DNA of 16,941 nucleotides from Allocoleopsis sp036703385 (GTDB taxonomy: Bacteria; Cyanobacteriota; Cyanobacteriia; Cyanobacteriales; Coleofasciculaceae). Each line of letters opens with the position of its first letter. Position 1 is the stretch's first letter. Below are positions 1 to 8,000 of the stretch, one piece after another. The stretch lies in assembly GCF_036703385.1 (NCBI RefSeq), contig NZ_DATNPA010000021.1, positions 1-16,941 of the forward strand, given 5' to 3'. The position numbers and the translations under genes are program-made. The notes below the pieces were generated by a model that worked only from the letters and a program-made list of their open reading frames with translations, did not search any database and had not been told where the DNA came from.

Positions 1-1
1 T

Positions 2-49
2 GAGGTCGATTTCTCGGTGGATGACGAGATTTTAAAAGCAGTTGAGTAG
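2..49 (+). CDS. C-terminal end of a possible plus-strand gene (partial)
   Basis: Reading from base 2 gives 15 codons, EVDFSVDDEILKAVE, and then a TAG stop at 47-49. The composition is typical of a soluble protein tail. The repeat element begins right at the stop, as intergenic repeats usually do. Only the last residues are visible, so no family can be assigned, and the frame could be open by chance. Confidence 0.35.
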   Translation, partial: EVDFSVDDEILKAVE

Positions 50-125
50 GGGCACTCCTTGTGGGTGCCCTAGAACTGCGGGTGCCCGCAGTTCTAGGTA
101 GGGTAGGCACAAAACCTGCCCCTAC
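46..125. repeat. Nested palindromic intergenic repeat (MITE-like)
   Basis: An outer inverted repeat, gtaggggca (46-54) against tgcccctac (117-125), encloses a perfect 14-bp inverted repeat, cctagaactgcggg (69-82) against cccgcagttctagg (85-98), with a 2-nt loop. The arm gtaggg (98-103) can also pair with 120-125, and gggcac (50-55) with gtgccc (65-70). The whole could fold as RNA or as a DNA cruciform. No coding capacity is seen. It resembles the short palindromic elements dispersed between cyanobacterial genes. Its copy number cannot be judged from one window. Confidence 0.7.
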
Positions 126-232
126 AGTTCCTAAATTTGTCGAGCTTAGGGTGTAAGAGGTCAAAGCCCTTGTCAATTAACCAACAGCTTCTTTCCCATT
201 ACCAGGTATTTTTGCATTGGGATGCACCCGTG

Positions 233-1147
233 TTACTGTGGCTTCACAATCGGCTTTCCGTTCACGTCTACTTCTAACTCTTCGCGACGAAGTGTTTCTG
301 TTGCATCCACCGTATCTCGCGAAATTTCTTTTCTGACGGTGACTTCCTCGCGGACAAAAGCCTGTTTTCCGATTTCCGCCGTCTCTTCGTAGACATTCAT
401 GTGAGCCACTTCGCCTTCATGGAAATCTACACTACCAGGAGTCACTGTAGCCCCAAGGTCTTCCGGTGTTGTGCGCTCAATTACCACACGTTCTTTCTCC
501 ACCGGAACCGAAACTCGTGCGGTTTCAGTTTCAACCCGCTTGCCGATCGCAACTTCACCAGTCTGGCGACGGTGTTTATTTGCAACTAACCGTTCTTCAT
601 ACAGCCTGAGTGTTTGATGTTCCTGAGCATTCATTTGGTAGAGTGAAGGCTCATGCTCGTAGGTATAGGTATTGCGGTCATAAGCAACAGAGCTAGGCTG
701 ATTCGAGACAAAACGTGGCGTAGCCGCTTGAGCCGATACCCCCCTAACTCCTGATGTCTCCACAGGCGCTGAGGCTTCTACAGTGGGAGTGCGATAAACG
801 TGCCGCACCCGCTCTTCGTAATCGTAATCAACCGTCATACTGTCATCGTATTCGGGTAATTTTTCCGCTTGCTCCTTGCTGGAAATTCCTATGGCGTAGA
901 TGCGTCGCGCCGCCGTATCAACATGGCAACGACCAACTGGAAGCAACACCTTCTTTCCAAAAATCCAGAAGCCTGTATCAATGACAAGATATCGGAAACT
1001 GCCTGTTTCATCCACAAGCACGTCATGAATGGAGCCAATTTTCTCATGGTTTCTCCCCGCATAGACATCAAGTCCCTTGACATCTTCTCCATCAAACGCT
1101 TCTTCGCGATAGTGTGGATTAAAATCTCCAATTTTGAAAAGAGGCAT
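233..1147 (-). CDS. PRC-barrel / DUF2382 (YsnF-AvaK type) stress-associated protein
   Basis: A 304-residue soluble protein with two recognisable parts. Residues about 22-100 form a PRC-barrel-like domain, with GLDVYAGRNHEKIGSIHDVLVDE and RYLVIDTGFW followed by VLLPVG. Residues about 180-292 form a DUF2382 domain, with LRLYEERLVANK, TGEVAIGKRVETE, VPVEKERVVIER and FVREEVTVRKE. A Tyr/Pro/Ser-rich linker (about 105-178) joins them. This pairing is common in cyanobacteria and Deinococcus and is linked to general or osmotic stress in other bacteria (YsnF, AvaK). The biochemical role is unknown. The ATG at 1147 has an AGGAG (1149-1153) only one base upstream, closer than usual. No alternative start preserves the PRC domain. 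It is the last gene of the minus-strand run, 93 bp beyond pgsA. Confidence 0.92.
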   Translation of the reverse strand: MPLFKIGDFNPHYREEAFDGEDVKGLDVYAGRNHEKIGSIHDVLVDETGSFRYLVIDTGFWIFGKKVLLPVGRCHVDTAARRIYAIGISSKEQAEKLPEYDDSMTVDYDYEERVRHVYRTPTVEASAPVETSGVRGVSAQAATPRFVSNQPSSVAYDRNTYTYEHEPSLYQMNAQEHQTLRLYEERLVANKHRRQTGEVAIGKRVETETARVSVPVEKERVVIERTTPEDLGATVTPGSVDFHEGEVAHMNVYEETAEIGKQAFVREEVTVRKEISRDTVDATETLRREELEVDVNGKPIVKPQ

Positions 1148-1190
1148 ACTCCTGTCCCCAGAGTTATCTGTGTCCCAGTACGCCCATATT

Positions 1191-1214
1191 AGGAATCTGA
1201 AGACATTGATTCCT
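1191..1214 (-). terminator. Small hairpin downstream of pgsA
   Basis: A 7-bp perfect stem, aggaatc (1191-1197) against gattcct (1208-1214), with a 10-nt loop. It lies in the 93-bp gap between the pgsA stop and the start of the PRC-barrel gene. No T-run follows on the minus strand, so it may be a weak terminator or a processing site. Confidence 0.3.
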
Positions 1215-1240
1215 CTGGCTAACGGATGAGAAATCGGCTA

Positions 1241-1804
1241 TTAGCTATCGGCTTTTAGACCACTCGTTGCCGTTGCTGGCGGATTGCTTTTTTGAGGCCA
1301 CAAGTATATGGCACCCGAAATCCAGGTGAAGGCAACAGATATCCAGAAGGCAACTAGAGAGGGGGTTTTCCAGGAGTCGGGGGTTGGGGCAATCAAAAGT
1401 GCGATCGCTAAAATCTGACTCACGGTTTTGAGTTTTCCCCAAAGATTAGCACCACTAATGCTCGTACTACCTGTTAAGTTTGGGTTAACCCGCCAACCCG
1501 CAATCAGCAACTCCCGCGCCAAAATCAGAAAGACTCCCCAAGCGGGTACCTGTCCCAATTGAATTAACGCCATTAGAGGAGCCAAGACCAAAAATTTATC
1601 AACTAAGGGGTCAAGAAATTTGCCTAAATCGGTAATTTGGTTGAGTTTACGAGCCAGATAACCATCTAACCAATCGGTACCCGCCGCAACGAGAAAGACG
1701 ACCAAACAAATCCAGCGCATTCGGTCGGTTGGATTATAGAGACCGTATAGGAGAAACGGCAACCCTAGCAGGCGAGAAAAGGTAATCCAGTTCGGTAAAT
1801 TCAT
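1241..1804 (-). CDS. pgsA: CDP-diacylglycerol--glycerol-3-phosphate 3-phosphatidyltransferase
   Basis: A 187-residue integral membrane enzyme. It makes phosphatidylglycerophosphate from CDP-diacylglycerol and sn-glycerol 3-phosphate, the committed step to phosphatidylglycerol, an essential thylakoid lipid in cyanobacteria. The CDP-alcohol phosphotransferase signature is complete: D44, D47-G48, A51-R52, then eight residues to G61, D65 and D69. The N-terminus MNLPNWITFSRL is typical of PgsA, and length matches the family. Several hydrophobic segments span residues 8-22, 31-45, 72-97, 125-142 and 148-168. The C-terminal tail after residue 170 is hydrophilic. The ATG at 1804 is the natural start. 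No Shine-Dalgarno is seen, and a strong hairpin (1822-1851) sits 17 bases upstream. Confidence 0.96.
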   Translation of the reverse strand: MNLPNWITFSRLLGLPFLLYGLYNPTDRMRWICLVVFLVAAGTDWLDGYLARKLNQITDLGKFLDPLVDKFLVLAPLMALIQLGQVPAWGVFLILARELLIAGWRVNPNLTGSTSISGANLWGKLKTVSQILAIALLIAPTPDSWKTPSLVAFWISVAFTWISGAIYLWPQKSNPPATATSGLKADS

Positions 1805-1821
1805 AAAACAGCAAAATAGCG

Positions 1822-1851
1822 AAGAGTGAAGATGCTTCTGTCTTCACTCTT
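1822..1851 (-). terminator. Hairpin B: 11-bp perfect stem upstream of pgsA
   Basis: aagagtgaaga (1822-1832) pairs perfectly with tcttcactctt (1841-1851) around an 8-nt loop. On the minus strand it is followed by a T-rich stretch that runs into the pgsA ATG. It could terminate transcripts from the sugar transferase or act as a leader structure of pgsA. Confidence 0.6.
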
Positions 1852-1856
1852 AGCTT

Positions 1857-1892
1857 AGATTTCGCCAAAACGGCATTTTTTGGCAGAAATCT
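1857..1892 (-). terminator. Hairpin A: 14-bp stem after the sugar transferase
   Basis: agatttcgccaaaa (1857-1870) pairs with ttttggc (1878-1884) and gaaatct (1886-1892) around one bulged base (1885) and a 7-nt loop. It starts about 40 bases past the sugar transferase stop on the minus strand. The A/T-tracts are inside the stem. It probably forms the 3' end of the upstream transcript. Confidence 0.6.
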
Positions 1893-1932
1893 ACTTGTCC
1901 TTTCAGCCTGAAGCTCGACGAATGCAACAGAC

Positions 1933-2631
1933 TTAAAAAGCACCATCTTTACAGACAACAACCAGGAGAGTTTTGAAAATTAATTTGAGGTCGTAGGCAA
2001 TAGACCACTTTTGCTGATAGGCAACATCCATGCGCACGATTTCTTCAAAATCTGTGACGCTAGAGCGTCCATTGGCCTGCCATTCACCGGTCATTCCAGG
2101 CTTAATATTCAAGCGATCCCAGTGATGCTTCTTATAGCGTTTCACTTCTTCCACGGTGGGTGGACGAGTGCCCACTAAGCTCATATCTCCTGTGAGGACG
2201 TTCCAAAATTGAGGCAATTCGTCCAAGCTGGTACGACGTAAAAATCGACCAACACGAGTCACACGAGGGTCATTTTGATTTTTGAAAATGTTGCCCTTGG
2301 CCTGATTCTGTACAAGATGCTGTAGGCGGTGAGCATCTACGACCATTGAGCGGAATTTCCACAGGCGGAAAGGCTTGCCCTTCAGGCCACAGCGCATTTG
2401 GCTATAAAAGATCGGGCCTGGATTATCTAGCTGGATGGCGATTGCGATCGGAATGGCGAAGATGACAGTAATCGCTAGTCCAACTAGCGCTCCCATGATG
2501 TCCAGCAATCGCTTGCGCTTGCTTTGCGCTGAGTAATGCAGATGCTGCTGAACCTTATAACCCTGGCTGGTGTGAGCGAGAAGTAGGAAGTCAACCGATA
2601 AGGCATCAGGAGACTGTGATGTGGTAGACAC
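1933..2631 (-). CDS. Bacterial sugar transferase (undecaprenyl-phosphate hexose-1-phosphate transferase, WcaJ/ExoY type)
   Basis: A 232-residue monotopic membrane enzyme of the polyprenyl-phosphate hexose-1-phosphate transferase family. It would load the first sugar of an exopolysaccharide or capsule repeat onto undecaprenyl phosphate at the inner membrane face. A basic stretch KRKR (38-41) precedes one membrane segment (about 45-67). Then come the family motifs LDNPGPIF (68-75), WKFRSM (91-96), DPRVTRVGRFLRRTSLDELPQ (121-141, with the key D137-E138), SLVGTRPP (151-158) and KPGMTG (177-182). This is the short form, without the four extra N-terminal helices of full WcaJ. The start is GTG at 2631; an in-frame stop lies just upstream. 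The donor sugar cannot be told from sequence. No other polysaccharide genes are in view. Confidence 0.94.
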   Translation of the reverse strand: MSTTSQSPDALSVDFLLLAHTSQGYKVQQHLHYSAQSKRKRLLDIMGALVGLAITVIFAIPIAIAIQLDNPGPIFYSQMRCGLKGKPFRLWKFRSMVVDAHRLQHLVQNQAKGNIFKNQNDPRVTRVGRFLRRTSLDELPQFWNVLTGDMSLVGTRPPTVEEVKRYKKHHWDRLNIKPGMTGEWQANGRSSVTDFEEIVRMDVAYQQKWSIAYDLKLIFKTLLVVVCKDGAF

Positions 2632-2845
2632 GGTTTAAGAGCGGTTGTTTACAGAGCATTAGGCATTTAGGTGACACCTATCAGGGATGATTATCCCTTT
2701 TCAGAGTTTGATGGTAGTCCGACCGCCCTAATTTACTGAGTCTTCACAATTCCCACGCTCTTGTTAAAGTTTTTGTGAAGTTGTCGTTTTTTGATTGAAA
2801 CAAAACTTTAATTTTGATACCTTAACTAGATTAAGCTTTGTTAAG
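2632..2845. other. Intergenic region between Hsp70-like gene and sugar transferase
   Basis: A 214-bp A/T-rich spacer. It holds a perfect 10-bp inverted repeat, ttaaagtttt (2764-2773) against aaaactttaa (2802-2811), with a 28-nt spacer. It also holds a 6-bp hairpin, agggat (2683-2688) against atccct (2693-2698), followed by TTTT in the plus sense. The former could form the 3' end of the Hsp70-like transcript. No convincing -35/-10 pair for the sugar transferase was found. Confidence 0.4.
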
Positions 2846-4930
2846 CTAAATCCAACTGACGAGCAGCGGTTCTTCAAACTTTTGATAGATACCAGACAAG
2901 ACAAGCTGCATATAGTATCGAAGTAGGGCTTGCTGCTGGAGATTGCGCCGATAGAGGTGTCCGACTTGACCTGTGCCACTTGAGTCATGACCCTCTTTCA
3001 AAAAAAGTCCTGTACTTGCAGCAACCTGAGAGTAAAGTGGATTTTGATGGGAGGTGGGAAAGAGCCAGCTCGTCTTTTCAAGGGAGGGCACCAACCCCTC
3101 TGGTAAGTGGCCTTCTATCAAGTGAACCAGTCGTTCATAACAAGTGCGGGTGTTGAGTCCCCGATGTTCCAACTGCTGCATGATTTCTTCAAGTCGGTAA
3201 AGACGCTCTGCTGATTCAGGTGCGGTTTCCGGAAAAGCACGGAGTAGCTCTAAAAAAAGGAAATAGTCACTATACTGCTGCCGAGAGCGATTTAACAGTT
3301 GGGGATACAGAGGCAACGTTGCCAGTCCAGCCGCAACCCAGCTTCCACCCGGTGAATCAGTGTCCCGAATGACAGTGGCGTTGGGGAGTCGCTTGTGTAT
3401 CCACTCGGTCAGTGCGATTAAATTAGCACTACCTCCTAGCAACAAGACTTGATAAATACCGTGTTCTGATATTCCGGTTTCCAGCAGCAGCGCATTCAGC
3501 TTTTGATGGAGCTGTTGAATAAACGGTTGAACAACACGGTCTTCTAAATCAAGACGTGTGAGTGTAAACCGCTCTTTGCCCAGATCTAGGGTAAATTTCC
3601 CTTTGTGTTGCAAGATTAACTTTAGGCAACCCGCTGCTTTGAGGAATGCTTGTCCTAAGGAAGAACTCTGCAACAGCAATGCCAAGCGATCGCGTCGTTG
3701 CGGATCAGGTTGACCGGGTTGCGGGAATTCTAAATCATCACTGAGTGAGAGCTGCTGCTGTTGCTCACCAGACAGTTGAGGATACAATAATTGGCAGAAA
3801 ATATCTTGCGCGATCGCTTGGCCTGCATAAGGCAAACTACACAGACTAAAGTCACTGTACCTTAACTCTTGAAGGTCATCGGGCAAATCCACCAAAGCGA
3901 GCTCCGTCGTAGTCGCTCCCGCGTTAATCACCAGAGTACCCCCGTGCCAAGGGGAAGGTGACCGGAGTTTTGGTGATAATGTAGCCAGATCCCCTAGAGG
4001 GGTGAAGGATGGTTCTTCGTTCTGGGTTTGAGTTGAGAAATTCTCCCCCTCTCCCTCCTCGTATAAGCTCTGTTTCTCCCTCGTCGGAGCATCAGATTTA
4101 GCAGTAGGTAAAGCTGCCAATACAGAAGCGATCGCATCCTCCAGAAAGAAAATTTGTTCCGGAGAATCTACCAGCTTAGCGGCTAGCACAGCTTCTCGTA
4201 AATTGAAGTGGTAAGTCTCTCCCCAAGCAGCCGGACAGCCCAGAATCACACCTTCTAGGTGCTGTAAGGCATCTTCCCACATTTCCACCGCCAGACCTTG
4301 TACTGCCACCTTGAGCATAGTATTGACTTGGGTACTATTCGGCTTTAGCGTGGCAAACAGTGCTTGCACAGCCTGCCGCACCCAGTACAGAGAGACTACC
4401 TGCTGAGATGAAGTGGTGTTTGTAGATAGTACGTTCTCTTCCTTGCTTCCCTTGTCTTGCCGATCTACTCCCTTGGACTGCAACTGGGGATGAGCAGGTA
4501 ATTGCAATGTTGGTTCCCACTTATGACGTTGTGGGCAATAGTAGGGAATGCCAAGATTCAAATAGGATTTAAAGTTTTCCAGCAATACTCCCGGCTGGTT
4601 ATGGGCTAGGGTAGAAGCCAAGGAACCTACAACTATTGGTGCGATCGCCTTCGCCTGCTCAACAAAGCGCTTACTCGCTGCTGGTTCAGAATAGGCGACA
4701 GCGGGTAAACGAAAGATCGGCTCCTCAGAACTAGGGGGGGTGATTTGAGAAGTCTCCGTAGGTAATTCATCAGCCGTTACGGGTACTTCGTGCGACCAAG
4801 AGATGGGGTATCGCTGTCTCGTCGAGTAGTTCAATAGGACAGCAGAAATACCCGTGGTACCAAAGTCAATTCCCAAGTACCAGACAGCGCTGCTAGAGTT
4901 CGCATCTGTTTGCTTTGATGATGCAGGCAT
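2846..4930 (-). CDS. Divergent Hsp70-like ATPase (DnaK-fold, actin superfamily)
   Basis: A 694-residue protein with Hsp70 nucleotide-binding motifs in order. Phosphate-1 is YLGIDFGTTGIS (18-29; D22, T25). A lysine equivalent to DnaK K70 is in NFKSYL (K121). Next are VILGCPAAWGE (228-238), connect-1 LEDAIASVLAAL (263-274; E264), a phosphate-2-like VINAGATTTEL (334-344) and an adenosine-type VLLLGGSANLIAL (495-507). Phosphate-2 is changed: the DnaK D194 position is N336 and D201 is E343, while T341 is kept. About 58 mostly polar residues separate connect-1 from phosphate-2, far more than in DnaK. After about residue 540 there is no recognisable DnaK substrate-binding beta domain; the rest is Leu/Gln/Glu-rich and predicted helical. 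It lies 94 bp after the large acidic gene on the same strand, suggesting co-transcription. This is a specialised Hsp70 relative, not housekeeping DnaK. The client is unknown. Confidence 0.88.
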   Translation of the reverse strand: MPASSKQTDANSSSAVWYLGIDFGTTGISAVLLNYSTRQRYPISWSHEVPVTADELPTETSQITPPSSEEPIFRLPAVAYSEPAASKRFVEQAKAIAPIVVGSLASTLAHNQPGVLLENFKSYLNLGIPYYCPQRHKWEPTLQLPAHPQLQSKGVDRQDKGSKEENVLSTNTTSSQQVVSLYWVRQAVQALFATLKPNSTQVNTMLKVAVQGLAVEMWEDALQHLEGVILGCPAAWGETYHFNLREAVLAAKLVDSPEQIFFLEDAIASVLAALPTAKSDAPTREKQSLYEEGEGENFSTQTQNEEPSFTPLGDLATLSPKLRSPSPWHGGTLVINAGATTTELALVDLPDDLQELRYSDFSLCSLPYAGQAIAQDIFCQLLYPQLSGEQQQQLSLSDDLEFPQPGQPDPQRRDRLALLLQSSSLGQAFLKAAGCLKLILQHKGKFTLDLGKERFTLTRLDLEDRVVQPFIQQLHQKLNALLLETGISEHGIYQVLLLGGSANLIALTEWIHKRLPNATVIRDTDSPGGSWVAAGLATLPLYPQLLNRSRQQYSDYFLFLELLRAFPETAPESAERLYRLEEIMQQLEHRGLNTRTCYERLVHLIEGHLPEGLVPSLEKTSWLFPTSHQNPLYSQVAASTGLFLKEGHDSSGTGQVGHLYRRNLQQQALLRYYMQLVLSGIYQKFEEPLLVSWI

Positions 4931-5024
4931 TAAGTTTTGAGCAGGTAGAGGCAGATTCTGGAGAAAGTGTGTGCTTTCTTTTGTTTGGCGGTTGTGTTCA
5001 AACTTGACACTGACTGTCGTTGAT

Positions 5025-8000
5025 TTACGGTTGAGCTTCGGAATCGGAACCAGGGTTAATTTTTTCGGGGTTGTCGGATTGCTCTGAGTTCAACGCTTCA
5101 GTATGAGGAAAGTTTACCTGAAAATTCGACTCACTTGAAAGCTCTCCCTCCTGTGTCAGGTTCTCTAATGTGCTATCCTCACTTAACCCTTCAGTAGAGG
5201 GCTGGCTTGGCTCTTGTGAAGTTACAACCTGATGGTTCGGGGTGGATAATTCTACGTTCTCAGATTCCGGTTGCTCTAAGTCCACACCAGATGCGGCTAA
5301 GTTATCCGAGTCATGTTCCAGGACATCTTGGGGCGATATGGGGTCTTGCCTGGGGTCAGATGCCTCAGGATGTCCCTCTTCCCTCAAAGCTCCAGGCATA
5401 GCTGTGCTGCCTTCCCCCTCTAGGTCTGTATCAAGGACTTCTTGGGTAAAGAAATCCGAGTCCAACTCCAATTCGGGTGAGGCAAAGGAGGCTGTGGCGT
5501 CCCACGGCGCGATCGCTTCCTCCGTCGTGCTATCCGTTGGCTCATCCCACCGCATCTCATCCACAACAGGCTCATCCTCAAACGCGAAGTAGGCTGGCTC
5601 ATTCTCTTGTGTGATCAGCTCTCCGGAATCGGCTACACTCGCCTGTATCGTAGTCTCTTGATCGAGTTCCAGCGCTTCTGAGGGAAACAAATCTGGGTCA
5701 AAATCCGACTCGACTAATTCGGCGGCTGTCGGTATTGCATCGTTAGCAAACTCCCGTTCTCTTAACCAATAATTGAGTACGAACTCTTCCCAGTCTTCCG
5801 CCAATGACTCCTGTGGCGGCATGAAAAATGGCTGGTTCTGAGCATACGATGGCTCCACCCCTGGTGTGACGGTTGACCCTTCTAGATCAGGGCTGAGCCA
5901 CTGCTGCTCGTCCTGTCTTGGGGTCGTCTGACCCATAGACCCCTCAAAACTATCGAGGTCTTGCTGGAGCTGCTGGAGCGTGTTGGGGTCTAAGGAGAGA
6001 TCTACCTCTGGATCGCTCTCTAAGGTAGTCGTTTCCAGCAAATCTTCTTCGGGTGAGGCTGGGATGTAGTGGTCTTCAACCCGACTAGCTTCCGAGTTAG
6101 GCGTTTGGGATTCGGACGGCTGAGGGGTTGGGGTCGGCAGGAAGTGGTCTTCTGCCACCGTTACCTCCGGACTCAAACCCATTTCCTCAAACAAATCGGT
6201 TAACGCCGCAATGGTCACAATAGCTTCTTGTCTGCTGAGGCTATTCTGATGTGAGTCGTCTGTGCTGACCGAAGACTGTGCTTGTTGGGGTAAATCGGTT
6301 TGGCTGAGGGACTCAGACTCCGACTCCTCAAAAAATACAGCTTCCCATGATTGCGCCCACTCTTGCGTTGCTTCCGTTGGAGGTTGAGCTTGGGACGGTA
6401 GAATATCTGGCGGCTGCTCGACAGCATCTGTGTTCACGGAAAGTCCTGCAAACAAGGCATCCTCAACCTGAGGCGGTAAGGACGTGACCGAGTCAGCATT
6501 AACGCTGGGGTCATCTGCGATCGCTTCTGGTGTTGCGTTTTGTGCGATTGCTGGAAACTCCTCGGATGCGGGCATGGACTCTGAGCTATCTGACTTCCCT
6601 TCAATAGAGAAATCTGAGGCCTCTTTATTTACTGTGTCGGTTAAAGCGTCTGTCCCAAAGAGACTTTGATATAATTCGTCAATTTCTTGGCGACGGCGAT
6701 CGGCATTTAGGGTGAGTTCAGCCGCCACTTCCGAGTTGTCTAATCCTGTGACTTCAGCGACTTCTGACTCCGAGACATCTTGCTGTCTTTCATTGAGCCA
6801 AGCCAACAGGAAATCTGAATCTTGACTATCTAAGGAGTTTGGTGTACCTATCCCTTCTGGTGAGGAGAATGATGTTGGCTCTTCGAGGTCTAGCTGTATA
6901 AAAGTCTCTAGCTGATCGTTGTCATCTAGCTCAAAGTCGAGATTGTCAGCCTCTATTCCTTCAACGATTTCCCAATCTTCCGAGGTCAGGTTTTGTAGCA
7001 CATTATTTTGCGGGGTTGACTGAGACGGCTCGGAAAGCAATGGCGAAGAATCAGCTGTGGGAATTGTCTCTTGAGACGAGGTGGAGACGGGCTGAGTCGC
7101 GTCTTCGGTTACAGGTTTGGGTTGGAGCGAAAGTGGCTCTAGCGGCAATGGCTCAGTAAAGCTGAGGGCTGCGCTGGGCACCAACGTTTCTGGTGTTGTG
7201 AGGCTGATACCCTTTGCCTGCGTTGGATTCGCTAAATCGGAGGGTGGTACGGATGAGGAGAGACGGGTTGAGGGGTCTTGTGTCAACGGCTCTAGCCAGC
7301 GATTCACCACGGCTGTAAACAACATCTCGCCTTGAGAGCCCAAGTTGTGCATCTTTTCCAATCCTTGGGACAAAGAGGCTTGATAGCCCCGGAGATCGCG
7401 CTCTAAAGCCTCAAAGATCGCCCGTTGGTTGGCCTCTAAGGTGATCAGCAATTGGTCGGTGTGAGCTTGTAGCTTCCGCAGTTGCTCACTGGTTGATGGA
7501 GCCTGCCTCACCGGCTCCATCGGCTCTTGATCCAGAAAAGCGGGTGCGATCGCGCGATCGCTTCCAGCCAGGGGGATCGGAGAGTAGGGAGTATAGGCTG
7601 CGTCGTGCGATCGTTCGGGCCATTCGGAATGTCCCATGCGACGCTCAAAATTCGCTAAAATTTGAGCTAGCTGTTGTGTCAAGCTTTCGCTATAACGGTC
7701 AATCAATCCCTGGGAAAACTCGGAAATAATCTGCTGTTGAGGGGTACTACCCTGACTTATTGAATCAATCTGCCGTCTTTTTTGTTCTAGCTGTCGAATT
7801 TCTTGAACCAGAGCTTCCCGTTGTTGACGCAGAGCTTCTATGTCTGACTGCAAGGGCTGCATTAAGTTAGCTCGCAGAAACTTCATTTCTTGAGTAACCG
7901 CTTGCATGATCTGGTCTACTACTTGTTGCTGAGCTGGCGTTGCAGGTAGGGGCAGCTCTGTTGAGGCGGCGGCAAAATTCTGTTGTTGGGAAACCAGATA

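Noticed and set aside
5207..7335. Several open frames on the opposite strand and in other frames across the acidic gene
   Set aside because: They are shadows of the 1036-residue frame, with atypical composition and no start signals.
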